Part shown: positions 38,306 through 47,046 of the stretch, piece by piece | How positions within the stretch are numbered: position 1 is the first letter of the stretch | How the letters are laid out: every line of letters begins with the position of its first letter | DNA from: Neisseria bergeri | GTDB taxonomy: Bacteria; Pseudomonadota; Gammaproteobacteria; Burkholderiales; Neisseriaceae | NCBI GenBank assembly: GCA_003044455.1 | Contig: POWY01000011.1 | Location: 1 to 63,314, forward strand | DNA: 63,314 nt | Reading direction: 5' to 3' | Made by a program: the position numbers and the translations under genes | Notes under the pieces: generated by a model | The model's input: the letters and a program-made list of their open reading frames with translations, nothing else | Told to the model about the DNA's origin: nothing | Databases searched by the model: none

Positions 38306-38381
38306 GGGTCGTTAGCTCAGTCGGTAGAGCAGCGGACTTTTAATCCGTTGGTCGAGCGTTCGAATCGCTCACGACCCACCA
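38306..38381 (+). tRNA. tRNA-Lys (anticodon UUU)
   Basis: A 76-base cloverleaf with acceptor stem GGGTCGT/ACGACCC, D-loop AGCTCAGTCGGTAGAGC, anticodon stem-loop CGGACTTTTAATCCG (anticodon TTT), T-loop GTTCGAATC and an encoded CCA end. It reads lysine codons AAA/AAG. Confidence 0.97.
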
Positions 38382-38389
38382 GATAAAAC

Positions 38390-38422
38390 AAAAAAGCCGA
38401 GTTTTCAAAACTCGGCTTTTTT
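38390..38422 (+). terminator. Terminator of tRNA-Lys
   Basis: The arms AAAAAAGCCGAGTTTT and AAAACTCGGCTTTTTT form a 16-bp stem with a one-base loop and a T-run, 9 bases past the tRNA. Confidence 0.9.
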
Positions 38423-38570
38423 GTCTTCCGACAATCCTTGTTCGGAAAGCGCGGCATTTCGTCAAATTCTTTGGTGCGGCTTCCGTATTTTTCCCGAAAA
38501 TCCCTTATAATTCCGCCTCTGCAACCTTCATCGGGTGATGCTTTGTGCGTTGTCCCAAGTATTGAAATAT

Positions 38571-38727
38571 TATAGCGGGTTAAATTTAAACCAGTACGGC
38601 GTTGCTTCGCCTTAGCTCAAAGAGAACGATTCTCTAAGGTGCTGAAGCACCAAGTGAATCGGTTCCGTACTGCTTGTACTGTCTGCGGCTTCGTCGCCTT
38701 GTCCTGATTTAAATTTAATTCACTATA
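38571..38727. repeat. Correia repeat enclosed element upstream of murA
   Basis: A 157-bp miniature element bounded by inverted TATAG(C/T)GG(G/A)TTAA ends (TATAGCGGGTTAA at left, TTAATTCACTATA at right). It has the standard interior, including AGAGAACGATTCTCT, and ends in TA. It differs slightly from the copy at 47606-47760 at the ends (GCGGGTTAAATTTAA). Its right end lies 26 bases before the murA start, so it may supply or alter the murA promoter, as Correia ends can carry promoter sequences. Confidence 0.95.
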
Positions 38728-38753
38728 CAAGTACCCACCAGGAAAGAACAAAC

Positions 38754-40007
38754 GTGGACAAACTGAAAATCTCCGCAAACGGCCCGCTCAACGGGGAAAT
38801 AACGGTCTCGGGCGCGAAAAACGCGGCATTGCCGCTGATGTGCGCGGGTTTGCTGACATCGGGTACGTTGCGCCTGAAAAATGTCCCTATGCTGGCAGAT
38901 GTGAAAACCACGCAAAAGCTGCTTCAAGGGATGGGCGCACGCGTTCTGACCGACAATATCAGTGAATTTGAAATCAACGGAGGTACGGTAAACAATACCT
39001 GCGCCCCTTACGAATTGGTCAGAACCATGCGCGCCTCAATTTTGGTACTCGGCCCTACGCTGGCGCGTTTCGGTGAGGCGCAAGTCAGCCTGCCGGGCGG
39101 TTGTGCCATCGGTTCCCGCCCTGTCGACCAGCATTTGAAAGGCTTAGAAGCGATGGGTGCTGAGATTGTTATCGAACACGGTTACGTCAAAGCCAAGGGT
39201 AAGCTTAAAGGCACGCGTGTGGCAATGGATGTGGTAACGGTCGGCGGTACGGAAAACCTGCTGATGGCGGCTACTCTGGCCGAGGGTACGACGGTTTTGG
39301 AAAATTGCGCCATTGAGCCTGAGGTGGTTGATTTGGCTGAATGCCTGATAAAGATGGGCGCGAAAATCAGCGGTATAGGAACCTCAACCATGATTGTGGA
39401 AGGGGTGGATGAGTTGCACGGCTGCGAACACAGCGTTGTCCCCGACCGGATTGAAGCGGGTACGTTCCTGTGTGCGGTGGCAATGACCGGCGGCAAGGTG
39501 GTTTTGCGAAATGCCGCACCGAAAACCATGGAAGTGGTGTTGGACAAATTGGTTGAGGCCGGGGCGTTAATCGAAGTCGGAGACGATTGGATTGCCATCG
39601 ATATGCGTCAACGTCCAAAGGCAGTGGATATCCGTACAGTCGTCCATCCCGGCTTCCCCACGGATATGCAGGCGCAGTTTATGGCATTGAATGCCGTGGC
39701 GGAGGGAAGCTGCCGCGTGGTGGAAACGATTTTTGAAAACCGCTTTATGCACGTCCCCGAGTTGAACCGGATGGGGGCGAACATTACAACCGAGGGCAAT
39801 ACGGCATTTGTGCAGGGTGTGGAACAGCTTTCCGGTGCGGTCGTCAAGGCGACGGATTTGCGCGCGTCCGCAAGCCTCGTTATCGCCGGTTTGGCGGCAC
39901 GCGGCGAAACCGTGGTCGAACAGATTTACCATTTGGATCGCGGTTATGAAAATATTGAAAAAAAACTCGGCAGCGTCGGCGCGAACATCGAGCGCGTATC
40001 CGGCTGA
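38754..40007 (+). CDS. murA: UDP-N-acetylglucosamine 1-carboxyvinyltransferase
   Basis: MurA transfers enolpyruvate from PEP to UDP-GlcNAc, the first committed step of peptidoglycan synthesis and the target of fosfomycin. The 417-residue protein has [25 protein letters not shown] at the N-terminus. The catalytic Cys loop [16 protein letters not shown] lies near residues 111-126, so the fosfomycin-sensitive Cys is present. It starts with GTG, preceded by CCAGGAAAG. A Correia element lies immediately upstream. Confidence 0.96.
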   Translation: MDKLKISANGPLNGEITVSGAKNAALPLMCAGLLTSGTLRLKNVPMLADVKTTQKLLQGMGARVLTDNISEFEINGGTVNNTCAPYELVRTMRASILVLGPTLARFGEAQVSLPGGCAIGSRPVDQHLKGLEAMGAEIVIEHGYVKAKGKLKGTRVAMDVVTVGGTENLLMAATLAEGTTVLENCAIEPEVVDLAECLIKMGAKISGIGTSTMIVEGVDELHGCEHSVVPDRIEAGTFLCAVAMTGGKVVLRNAAPKTMEVVLDKLVEAGALIEVGDDWIAIDMRQRPKAVDIRTVVHPGFPTDMQAQFMALNAVAEGSCRVVETIFENRFMHVPELNRMGANITTEGNTAFVQGVEQLSGAVVKATDLRASASLVIAGLAARGETVVEQIYHLDRGYENIEKKLGSVGANIERVSG

Positions 40008-40017
40008 TCGGGTTGCG

Positions 40018-40044
40018 ATGCCGTCTGAAGGCTTCAGACGGCAT
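40018..40044. terminator. DUS inverted-repeat terminator after murA
   Basis: DUS (40018-40029) and its complement (40033-40044), 11 bases behind the murA stop and before pgk. Confidence 0.65.
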
Positions 40045-40087
40045 CAATTGTTTCTGTATCGCAAACACTGATTGAAAAGGACCGATT

Positions 40088-41266
40088 ATGGCATTTTTAA
40101 AACTGACCGAACAAAACGTGCGGGGTAAAACCGTCCTCATCCGCGCCGATATGAACGTGCCGTTCAAAGACGGCAAAATCAGCGACGACACCCGTATCCG
40201 CGCCTCGCTCGCGTCCATCAAATACTGCCTGGACAACGGCGCGTCCGTTATCGTGATGACCCACTTGGGCCGACCGACCGAAGGCGAATTCCACCCCGAA
40301 GACGATGTTGCACCCGTTGCCGCGCACTTGGGCAGCCTGTTGGGCAAAGACGTGAAAGTATTGAACGACTGGCGTGAAAACAAACCCGCCCTGAACGCGG
40401 GCGATGTCGTTATGCTGCAAAACGTGCGCATCAACAAAGGCGAGAAGAAAAACGATTTGGAACTGGGTAAAGCCTACGCTTCTTTGTGCGACGTGTTCGT
40501 CAATGATGCGTTCGGCACCGCCCACCGCGCCCAAGCTTCGACTGAAGCTGTTGCCCAAGCCGCGCCCGTTGCCTGCGCTGGCGTATTGATGGCGGGCGAA
40601 CTCGACGCTTTGGGTAAAGCCCTGAAAGAGCCTGCGCGCCCGATGGTGGCGATTGTTGCCGGCAGCAAAGTGTCTACTAAACTGACCATCCTCGAATCGC
40701 TGGCGGACAAAGTCGATCAACTCATCGTCGGCGGCGGCATCGCCAACACCTTCCTGTTGGCGGAGGGCAAAGCCATCGGCAAATCTTTGGCGGAACATGA
40801 TTTGGTGGAAGAATCCAAAAAAATCATGGCGAAAATGGCGGCCAAAGGTGGCTCCGTACCGCTGCCTACTGATGTTGTCGTTGCCAAAGCCTTTGCCGCC
40901 GATGCTGAAGCGGTCGTCAAAGACATTGCCGACGTTGCCGAAGACGATATGATTTTGGACATCGGTCCGAAATCCGCCGCTGCTTTGGCTGATTTGCTCA
41001 AAGCCGCCGGTACGGTGGTGTGGAACGGTCCGGTCGGCGTGTTTGAGTTTGACCAATTCGCAGGCGGCACGAAAGCCCTTGCCGAAGCCATTGCCCAAAG
41101 CAAAGCGTTCTCGATTGCGGGCGGCGGCGACACGCTGGCGGCGATTGCCAAATTCGGCGTTACCGAACAAATCGGCTACATCTCCACCGGAGGTGGCGCG
41201 TTCCTCGAATTCTTGGAAGGCAAAGAGCTGCCTGCCGTAGCCGCTTTGGAAAAACGCGGCGCGTAA
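40088..41266 (+). CDS. pgk: Phosphoglycerate kinase
   Basis: The enzyme interconverts 1,3-bisphosphoglycerate and 3-phosphoglycerate with ATP. The 392-residue protein shows [13 protein letters not shown], the substrate loop [22 protein letters not shown] and the nucleotide region [19 protein letters not shown] with the closing [25 protein letters not shown] gives the ribosome site. It lies 10.8 kb from gapA, so the two lower-glycolysis genes are not in one operon. Confidence 0.97.
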   Translation: MAFLKLTEQNVRGKTVLIRADMNVPFKDGKISDDTRIRASLASIKYCLDNGASVIVMTHLGRPTEGEFHPEDDVAPVAAHLGSLLGKDVKVLNDWRENKPALNAGDVVMLQNVRINKGEKKNDLELGKAYASLCDVFVNDAFGTAHRAQASTEAVAQAAPVACAGVLMAGELDALGKALKEPARPMVAIVAGSKVSTKLTILESLADKVDQLIVGGGIANTFLLAEGKAIGKSLAEHDLVEESKKIMAKMAAKGGSVPLPTDVVVAKAFAADAEAVVKDIADVAEDDMILDIGPKSAAALADLLKAAGTVVWNGPVGVFEFDQFAGGTKALAEAIAQSKAFSIAGGGDTLAAIAKFGVTEQIGYISTGGGAFLEFLEGKELPAVAALEKRGA

Positions 41267-41286
41267 GCGGTTTGATATAAAAAAAA

Positions 41287-41320
41287 ATGCCGTCTGAAAC
41301 GAAATGGTTTCAGACGGCAT
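41287..41320. terminator. Bidirectional DUS terminator between pgk and bolA
   Basis: DUS (41287-41298) and its complement (41309-41320) with an A-run before and TTTTTG after, between converging genes. Confidence 0.8.
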
Positions 41321-41333
41321 TTTTGTGTGGCGG

Positions 41334-41582
41334 TTATTGTGCCTTGGCAGCCCATTCCGCCGGAGTGGCGGCAACCGAAATGGAAAGTGCGTGCAGTTCG
41401 TTGCTTTCCAGTTGGGCTTTGAGTCCGTCTTTAATCAGGCGGTGGCGTGCAAGGCGTGCTTTGCCTTCAAATTCTGATGATACGATGACGGCGAAAAAAT
41501 GGTGTCCGTCGCCTTCTACTTCGATATGTTCGCATTTTGCCACGCCTTCAATCATGGCTTTTACTTGTTCCAGGGTCAGCAT
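41334..41582 (-). CDS. BolA-family protein
   Basis: This 82-residue BolA/IbaG-type protein has the class II KH-like fold; family members work with monothiol glutaredoxins in iron-sulfur handling. Conserved parts are KAMIEGVAKCEHIEVEGDGHHFFAVIVS and KARLARHRLIKDGLK, with a LHALSI end. The start at 41582 has AAGGAACC upstream; the longer frame to 41612 is less likely. It has DUS hairpins on both sides. Confidence 0.88.
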   Translation of the reverse strand: MLTLEQVKAMIEGVAKCEHIEVEGDGHHFFAVIVSSEFEGKARLARHRLIKDGLKAQLESNELHALSISVAATPAEWAAKAQ

Positions 41583-41629
41583 GGTAGGTTCCTTGTTGGA
41601 AAAATGCGCCATTATACTGGCAAATTGAA

Positions 41630-41659
41630 ATGCCGTCTGAAAACGGCTTCAGACGGCAT
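41630..41659. terminator. DUS inverted-repeat terminator after ftsX
   Basis: DUS (41630-41641) and its complement (41648-41659), 11 bases past the ftsX stop on the minus strand. Confidence 0.7.
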
Positions 41660-41669
41660 TTTATCAGGA

Positions 41670-42587
41670 TTATTTTCTGGCTTTAAAACCGAGCAGGTGT
41701 TGGGTGGTGGCAAGCCATGCCCCTAATATCCCCAGTGCGACGACGAAGCCGAACACCAGCGCGATTTCTCCCGGGTAGAAGAAACGCCAGCCGATATTAA
41801 GCCCATAGGGTTTGAAGATGGCATCGACCAACGGGCGCACGGCGGAGAGCAGCCAGCCGCAAAGCCCCAGACTGACGGTGGCGGAAAGAATGCTCTGCCA
41901 CATGGCTTGATAAAGGAAGGGGCGGCGGATAAACGATGCGGGCGCGCCGAGCAGCTTGGTGATTTCGATTTCTTCTTTTCGGCTGAGGATTTGCAGGCGG
42001 ATGGTGTTGTGCGCGACAAGGACGAACGCCATCCCCAGCGTCAGTGAAAGAAACCATAAAATTTTACGGATGAATTCGTTGATTTGGTACAGTGTCTGTA
42101 CCCATTCCGTATCCATGTTGGCGGATTCGACCATAGGCAGTTTGGTAATGTCCCGGTAGATTGCCTGCATTTGGTCGGGCGTGGTTGCCGGGTCGGGGGT
42201 AACGATAAAGACATCCGGCAGGGGGTTGCCGTCAAGCATGGAAATCAGATTTTGGTCGAGATTGGACTGCAATTCTGCCAAACCGTCTTCCTTGCCGATG
42301 AAGCGGACGTTGTCAATCCGTTTGTCGCGCGTCAGCAGGCTGCGGACGGTATCGCTGTCGCTTTGTGCGGCGGCGGTTTCCATATAGATTGTGATTTGCG
42401 GCGACTCGTTGAGTTTGCCCAACACGCTTTGCCCGCTTTGGATGCCCAGATACATAAACAGCGGCAGGGTCATGGCGACGGCGAGCATCAGGAGGGTCAG
42501 TATTGTGCCGACAGGTTGGAGCATGAGTTGTTTGAGCGCGGTGCGTGCGGATTCGACGTGTAGCGAGACGTAGTGGATGATGCTCAT
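41670..42587 (-). CDS. ftsX: Cell division protein FtsX
   Basis: FtsX is the membrane partner of FtsE. Together they couple the divisome to activation of peptidoglycan hydrolases. The 305-residue protein has an N-terminal cytoplasmic part, a first membrane segment (PVGTILTLLMLAVAMTLPLF), a periplasmic loop of about 120 residues and three C-terminal membrane segments. Its start overlaps the ftsE stop by 4 bases (ATGA). Confidence 0.95.
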   Translation of the reverse strand: MSIIHYVSLHVESARTALKQLMLQPVGTILTLLMLAVAMTLPLFMYLGIQSGQSVLGKLNESPQITIYMETAAAQSDSDTVRSLLTRDKRIDNVRFIGKEDGLAELQSNLDQNLISMLDGNPLPDVFIVTPDPATTPDQMQAIYRDITKLPMVESANMDTEWVQTLYQINEFIRKILWFLSLTLGMAFVLVAHNTIRLQILSRKEEIEITKLLGAPASFIRRPFLYQAMWQSILSATVSLGLCGWLLSAVRPLVDAIFKPYGLNIGWRFFYPGEIALVFGFVVALGILGAWLATTQHLLGFKARK

Positions 42588-43234
42588 GCGAGTCGTCCTT
42601 TCGAGAGGCGCAGGATGTGGTGTCCGTAGTCCGCCATAAGGGTTTCGTCATGGGCGGCAACGATGACGGTGGTTCCTGCTTCGTGGAAGGTTTTGAACAA
42701 TTCCATGATGTCGAGCGCGTAGGCGCGGTCGAGGTTGGCTGAGGGTTCGTCGGCAATCAGCAGGCTGGGCTGGTGAACGACGGCGCGGGCAATGCACAGG
42801 CGTTGTTGTTCACCGCCCGAGAGGGTTACGGGATCGTCCAATTCTCGCCCTTTCAAGCCGACTTTTTCAATGGCGATGCGGGCACGTTCTTCGGCTTTGC
42901 GCGGCTGATAACCGATAATCCGCAGCGGGAGGATGACGTTTTGCAGGACATTGCGGTCGTAGAGGATTTTGTGGTCTTGGAACACGATGCCGATGTGTTG
43001 GCGCATAAAGCCGATTTGGTTGTCGGACAATGTGCCGAGGTTCTGCCCGTTAAACAGGATTTTGCCCCTGCTCGGCTTGGTGATGCCCGAAATCAGCTTG
43101 AGGACGGTGGATTTGCCCGAACCGGAGTGTCCCGCGATAAAAATCATCTCGCCTTTGTTGATTTGGAAGCTGACGTTTTTCAGGGCTTCAAAACCGCCGG
43201 GATAGGTTTTGGAAACTTGTTCGAAACGGATCAT
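42584..43234 (-). CDS. ftsE: Cell division ATP-binding protein FtsE
   Basis: This 216-residue ABC ATPase has Walker A AGHSGSGKSTVLKL, Q-loop VFQDHKIL, signature TLSGGEQQRLCIARA, Walker B LLIADEPSANLD and switch His in VAAHDE. The start at 43234 (MIRFEQVSKTYPGG) gives the normal N-terminus, with AGGA 6 bases upstream. The 415-residue open frame continuing to 43831 is an accidental extension. It is translationally coupled to ftsX. Confidence 0.96.
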   Translation of the reverse strand: MIRFEQVSKTYPGGFEALKNVSFQINKGEMIFIAGHSGSGKSTVLKLISGITKPSRGKILFNGQNLGTLSDNQIGFMRQHIGIVFQDHKILYDRNVLQNVILPLRIIGYQPRKAEERARIAIEKVGLKGRELDDPVTLSGGEQQRLCIARAVVHQPSLLIADEPSANLDRAYALDIMELFKTFHEAGTTVIVAAHDETLMADYGHHILRLSKGRLA

Positions 43235-43392
43235 AGGAGGTCCTGTGAGGAATGGGCGGCATATCGTTTCGGGCGGTTGCGTCCGCAGGGATATGCCGTC
43301 TGAACAATAGGTAAGACAGTGCCGATTATAAAGATTCCGCCTGTTTTTAGATAGTGGATAAGTTTGCACCGGCAGGCGGGTGGAAAAGAAAA

Positions 43393-43421
43393 ATGCCGTC
43401 TGAAGCGGCTTCAGACGGCAT
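43393..43421. terminator. DUS inverted-repeat terminator after the thioredoxin-like gene
   Basis: DUS (43393-43404) and its complement (43410-43421), 7 bases beyond the stop of the minus-strand thioredoxin-like gene. A single DUS also lies at 43293. Confidence 0.65.
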
Positions 43422-43428
43422 CCGGCAT

Positions 43429-43911
43429 TTAACGGCATTTTGAACGGGCGAGTTTGACGGCTTCGGTCAGGCTTTTTTCGTTTGCCTCCCCGGTAATGGT
43501 CTGCCTGTATCCGCATTTCGGGGCTTCGACGACGGTAAAGGGCAGTACGCCGACATTGTTTCCGTAGGATTTCATAAAGTTTCGGCTGTTCGCCCCGGTG
43601 TAACGCCAAATCGGGTAGGAAACAGGAGTTTGTTTGAGGAAGTTGCCGATATTGTCGGATGTATCGAGTGTGATGCCGACCATATCGACGCTGCCTTTTT
43701 TCTGCGCCTTGTACCATTTGGACATGGCGGGCATCTCTTTTCGGCACGGGCCGCACCAAGTCGCCCACAGGTTGACGATGCGGACGGGGGCTTTGAGCGA
43801 TTGCAGGCTTTGCGGGGTGTTGTCTTTCCATCCGGCAAGTTCGTCTGCCGAGGCGGTATGTGCGGCAAATGTGGCGGCAAGGGCGATTGCGGCAAGATTC
43901 AAGTATTTCAT
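43429..43911 (-). CDS. Exported TlpA/ResA-like thioredoxin
   Basis: This 160-residue periplasmic thioredoxin-fold protein has a Sec signal (KYLNLAAIALAATFAAHTASA). The redox centre is WATWCGPCRKEMP near residue 57. GVLPFTVVEAP carries the cis-Pro loop. Two extra cysteines lie near the C-terminus (PKCGYRQ and RSKCR). It is likely a disulfide reductase outside the cytoplasm; its partner is unknown. The start at 43911 follows GGACAAAACG and gives the signal peptide; the longer frame overlaps the divergent arsC-like gene. Confidence 0.88.
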   Translation of the reverse strand: MKYLNLAAIALAATFAAHTASADELAGWKDNTPQSLQSLKAPVRIVNLWATWCGPCRKEMPAMSKWYKAQKKGSVDMVGITLDTSDNIGNFLKQTPVSYPIWRYTGANSRNFMKSYGNNVGVLPFTVVEAPKCGYRQTITGEANEKSLTEAVKLARSKCR

Positions 43912-44034
43912 CGTTTTGTCCTTTGTATGTCGATTCGGGTATTGTAAACCGTTTGGTACGGTTGGAGGCGGGATATTGAGTAAAACCCTGCGTAAGCCGA
44001 TAATAAGGGGATTGTCGAGAAGTAAGGAAATGTC

Positions 44035-44388
44035 ATGTCTGAAATCAAAATTTTCCACAATCCGCGTTGCAGCAAATCGCGTGCCGCCTTGTCCCTATTG
44101 GAAGAACGCGGCATTGCTGCCGAAGTGGTCAAATATTTGGATACGCCGCCCGACTTGTCCGAATTGAAGGATATTTTCAACAAATTGGGCTTGGCATCGG
44201 CGCGCGGGATGATGCGCGTGAAAGATGATTTGTATAAGGAATTGGGTTTGGACAACCCCGATTTGGACAATGACGCGCTGCTGCGTGCCATCGCCGATCA
44301 TCCCGCCCTGTTGGAGCGTCCGATTGTTTTGGCGAACGGTAAGGCGGCTGTCGGCAGGCCGTTGGAAAATATCGAAGCGGTATTGTGA
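44035..44388 (+). CDS. arsC: ArsC/Spx-family reductase (arsenate reductase, glutaredoxin type)
   Basis: This 117-residue thioredoxin-fold protein has the ArsC active site NPRCSKSRAAL and the Arg-containing RPIVLANGKAAVGRP, which bind the oxyanion in arsenate reductases. No arsenic transporter or ArsR repressor is nearby, so true arsenate resistance is uncertain. AAGGAAATGTC precedes the ATG. The stop overlaps the GTG start of the next gene (GTGA), so the two are coupled. Confidence 0.88.
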   Translation: MSEIKIFHNPRCSKSRAALSLLEERGIAAEVVKYLDTPPDLSELKDIFNKLGLASARGMMRVKDDLYKELGLDNPDLDNDALLRAIADHPALLERPIVLANGKAAVGRPLENIEAVL

Positions 44389-45041
44389 ACAAACGGCTGT
44401 TTTGCAGCCGCAACGGCTTGCGCTATTACCTGTTGGGCGGTTTCTGTTTGAGTGTTTTTCCACTTTTGCTGGTGTTTGCCTCATCCGTTTGGGCGGTTTA
44501 TCGGACGGGCGGGCAGGTTTTGCCGCCGTATGTCCGGGCGGATGCCGCGCTGGTGTTGGGGGCTGCCGCGTGGGACAAACGCCCCTCCCCGGTTTTTCGG
44601 GAACGCATCAACCACGCCATCGCGCTTTACCAAAGCCGCAGGGTAGGCAAAATCGTGTTTACGGGAGGCCGGACCAAAAAAGGCTATATGACCGAAGCCG
44701 AGGTCGGGCGGCGGTACGCGCTAAAACAGGGGGTTCCGGCGCGCAACATCCTGTTTGAAAACACTTCGCGCAACACTTATGAAAACCTGAACAACATCCG
44801 TCCGGTTTTGCGTGCCAACGGTATTGCCAGCGTGGTGATTGTCAGCGATCCCTACCATTTGGCGCGGGCGGCGGAAATGGCGGAGGATTTGGGTGTCCGC
44901 GTTTATATGTCTGCCACGCCGACCACGCGGTTTGATGCGGGAAATAAGAAAAAAATCTTTATGCTGCAAGAGGGATATGCGTTATCCCTCTACCGTTTGG
45001 AAAAATGGGGGCGGGATTTTTTCAATTGGCTGTTTCATTGA
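44385..45041 (+). CDS. DUF218 (ElyC/SanA/YdcF-type) membrane-anchored protein
   Basis: This 218-residue protein has one N-terminal membrane helix (YYLLGGFCLSVFPLLLVFASSVW) and a DUF218 domain (DAALVLGAAAWDKRPSPVF, KIVFTGGRTKKGYMTEAEV, NTYENLNNIRPVL, VVIVSDPYHLARAAEMA). ElyC and SanA relatives affect envelope integrity and vancomycin tolerance; the reaction is not known. It begins with GTG overlapping the arsC-like stop. A DUS hairpin follows at 45129-45170. Confidence 0.85.
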   Translation: MNKRLFCSRNGLRYYLLGGFCLSVFPLLLVFASSVWAVYRTGGQVLPPYVRADAALVLGAAAWDKRPSPVFRERINHAIALYQSRRVGKIVFTGGRTKKGYMTEAEVGRRYALKQGVPARNILFENTSRNTYENLNNIRPVLRANGIASVVIVSDPYHLARAAEMAEDLGVRVYMSATPTTRFDAGNKKKIFMLQEGYALSLYRLEKWGRDFFNWLFH

Positions 45042-45128
45042 ACTTTTTTTCGGACGCAATCCCGAAGGAATCCGGTCGGCGGCGCGTGATACACTGTTCC
45101 GCGTGCCGAAGCATTGAAAACAAGGAAA

Positions 45129-45170
45129 ATGCCGTCTGAAACTTATCCATAGGCTGGGTTCGGACGGCAT
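45129..45170. terminator. Imperfect DUS inverted repeat before gltX
   Basis: DUS (45129-45140) pairs with the variant TTCGGACGGCAT (45159-45170), followed by TTTTTG. It terminates the arsC/DUF218 unit. Confidence 0.65.
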
Positions 45171-45232
45171 TTTTGATGCTCAAGCACGGTAAAAACAGTA
45201 AAATAAACGCTTTCAAAGATTTCGGAGCCATC

Positions 45233-46627
45233 ATGACCGTCAAAACCCGTTTCGCCCCCAGCCCCACCGGCTACCTGCACATCGGCGGCGTTCGCACCGC
45301 CTTGTTTTCGTGGGCGTTTGCCCGCCATCATAAAGGCGAATTTTTATTGCGTATCGAAGACACCGACTTGGCGCGTTCCACCGCCGAATCCGTCAACATC
45401 ATCCTTGACGGTATGAAATGGGTCGGTCTCGATTACGACAACGCCGACAACGTGGTGTACCAAACCTGCCGCTTCGACCGCTACAAAGAAGTCATTGCCG
45501 AACTCTTGGCAAAAGGCGATGCCTACTACTGCTATTGCACCAAAGAAGAATTGGAAGCCATGCGCGAGAAAGCCGAAAAAGAAGGCTCGGCGACTTACGA
45601 CCGCCGCTGGCGTCCGGAAGAAGGCAAAACCCTGCCCGAAATCCCTGCTGACGTGCAACCCGTCGTCCGCTTCAAAACGCCTTTGGACGGCGTGACCAAA
45701 TGGACAGACTTGGTCAAAGGCGAAATCTCCATCCCCAACGAAGCACTCGACGACCTGATTATCGCCCGCGCCGACGGCACGCCGACCTACAACTTCTGCG
45801 TTGTCGTAGACGACTACGACATGGGCGTTACCCACGTTATCCGCGGCGACGACCATGTGAACAACACGCCGAAACAAATCAACATCTTAAAAGCCATCGG
45901 CGCAAACCTGCCCGAATACGGCCACCTGCCCATGATTCTCAACGAACAAGGCAAAAAAATCTCCAAACGCAGCGGCGATACCGTTGCCATCACCGACTTC
46001 GGCGCGATGGGCATCCTACCTGAAGCTATGCTCAACTATCTGGCGCGTTTGGGCTGGGCGCACGGAGACGACGAGTTCTTTACGATGGAACAATTCATCG
46101 AATGGTTTGATTTGAAAGACGTTTCCCCATCCCCAAGCCGTATGGATTTGAAAAAACTCTATTGGATTAACGGCGAACACATCAAAATCACACCCAACGG
46201 CAAACTCGCCGAACTCGTCAAACCGCGCCTTGCCCTGCGCGATATTCATGAAACCGAAAAACCTGCGTTGGAAGACGTGTTGGCACTGGTCAAAGACCGC
46301 GCCCAAGATTTGAACGCCTTGGCAGACGAATGCCTGTATTTCTACAAAAAACAAGTCCCTGCCGAAGCTGACGTGCAAAAACACTGGGACGACGAAGCCG
46401 CCGCCCGTATGCTGCGCTTCGCCGAACGCCTCGAAGGGCTGGAAGACTGGAATGCCGAAGCCATCCACGACTTGTTCAAACCCTTCTGTGACGAAGAAGG
46501 TATTAAAATGGGCAAACTCGGTATGCCTTTGCGCCTCGCTGTCTGCGGCACGGCGAAAACCCCAAGCGTCGATGCCGTGTTGGCATTAATCGGCAAAGAG
46601 GAAGTGTTGAAACGCATCCGCGCTTAA
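45233..46627 (+). CDS. gltX: Glutamyl-tRNA synthetase
   Basis: The enzyme charges tRNA-Glu. It is 464 residues. The class I signatures are HIGG in RFAPSPTGYLHIGGVRTALF and KISKR in GKKISKRSGD. The zinc-like insert YCYCTKEELEAMREKAE near residue 97 is present. The start at 45233 (MTVKTRFAPSPTG) is normal; the frame from 45173 has 20 extra residues without support. Confidence 0.96.
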   Translation: MTVKTRFAPSPTGYLHIGGVRTALFSWAFARHHKGEFLLRIEDTDLARSTAESVNIILDGMKWVGLDYDNADNVVYQTCRFDRYKEVIAELLAKGDAYYCYCTKEELEAMREKAEKEGSATYDRRWRPEEGKTLPEIPADVQPVVRFKTPLDGVTKWTDLVKGEISIPNEALDDLIIARADGTPTYNFCVVVDDYDMGVTHVIRGDDHVNNTPKQINILKAIGANLPEYGHLPMILNEQGKKISKRSGDTVAITDFGAMGILPEAMLNYLARLGWAHGDDEFFTMEQFIEWFDLKDVSPSPSRMDLKKLYWINGEHIKITPNGKLAELVKPRLALRDIHETEKPALEDVLALVKDRAQDLNALADECLYFYKKQVPAEADVQKHWDDEAAARMLRFAERLEGLEDWNAEAIHDLFKPFCDEEGIKMGKLGMPLRLAVCGTAKTPSVDAVLALIGKEEVLKRIRA

Positions 46628-46647
46628 GTTATCCATAGGTGCGGGCA

Positions 46648-46684
46648 ATGCCGTCTGATGTCGGAATGCGGCTTCAGACGGCAT
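46648..46684. terminator. Imperfect DUS inverted repeat after gltX
   Basis: ATGCCGTCTGAT (46648-46659, last base variant) pairs with a complete complement (46673-46684). It is 21 bases past the gltX stop. Confidence 0.6.
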
Positions 46685-46701
46685 TTAAACGGAAGTTAAA
46701 A

Positions 46702-47043
46702 ATGAAAAAAATATTGTATTTTCTGATGGTTGTTTTTTCTACCAGTGTATGGGCGGGGGATGCTGAAGACAATTTGCTCAGTATCCAATCCGGTTACCGC
46801 GCCTTATTGCAAAAACAAAACAATCTTGATGGAAAAATTATCGGGATGCAGTCGGATTTGGAAGATGCGCGCCGACGGTTGCAGGTGGCGCAGGCGGATA
46901 TTACCCGTTTGGAAGCGGAAATTCCTGCTGCAATGGCGCAAAAAGCCCGGCAGGCTGAAGAGCTGAGGCAAATCGGAGTGCGTTTGGACCATGCTTGGAA
47001 TGCGGTTTACGGTGCGGGGGGAACAAAGGCGTCGGGGAATTGA
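46702..47043 (+). CDS. Small exported coiled-coil protein
   Basis: This is a 113-residue protein with a Sec signal (KKILYFLMVVFSTSVWAG, cleavage after VWA). Most of the mature part is a predicted helical coiled coil (LQKQNNLDGKIIGMQSDLEDARRRLQVAQADITRLEAEI). It is likely periplasmic; the function is unknown. The start at 46702 follows GGAAGTTAAAA. The next gene starts 3 bases after its stop, so they form one unit. Confidence 0.8.
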   Translation: MKKILYFLMVVFSTSVWAGDAEDNLLSIQSGYRALLQKQNNLDGKIIGMQSDLEDARRRLQVAQADITRLEAEIPAAMAQKARQAEELRQIGVRLDHAWNAVYGAGGTKASGN

Positions 47044-47046
47044 CCG

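Larger units (their letters stand above)
38382..38753. other. Gap between tRNA-Lys and murA
   Basis: Holds the tRNA terminator and a Correia element, both listed separately. The remaining sequence (about 38423-38570) has no gene or clear motif. Confidence 0.7.

Noticed and set aside
43235-43831. Extension of the ftsE frame to a 415-residue protein
   Set aside because: The extra part is Arg/Pro-rich, has no similarity, and the ABC domain starts at 43234.
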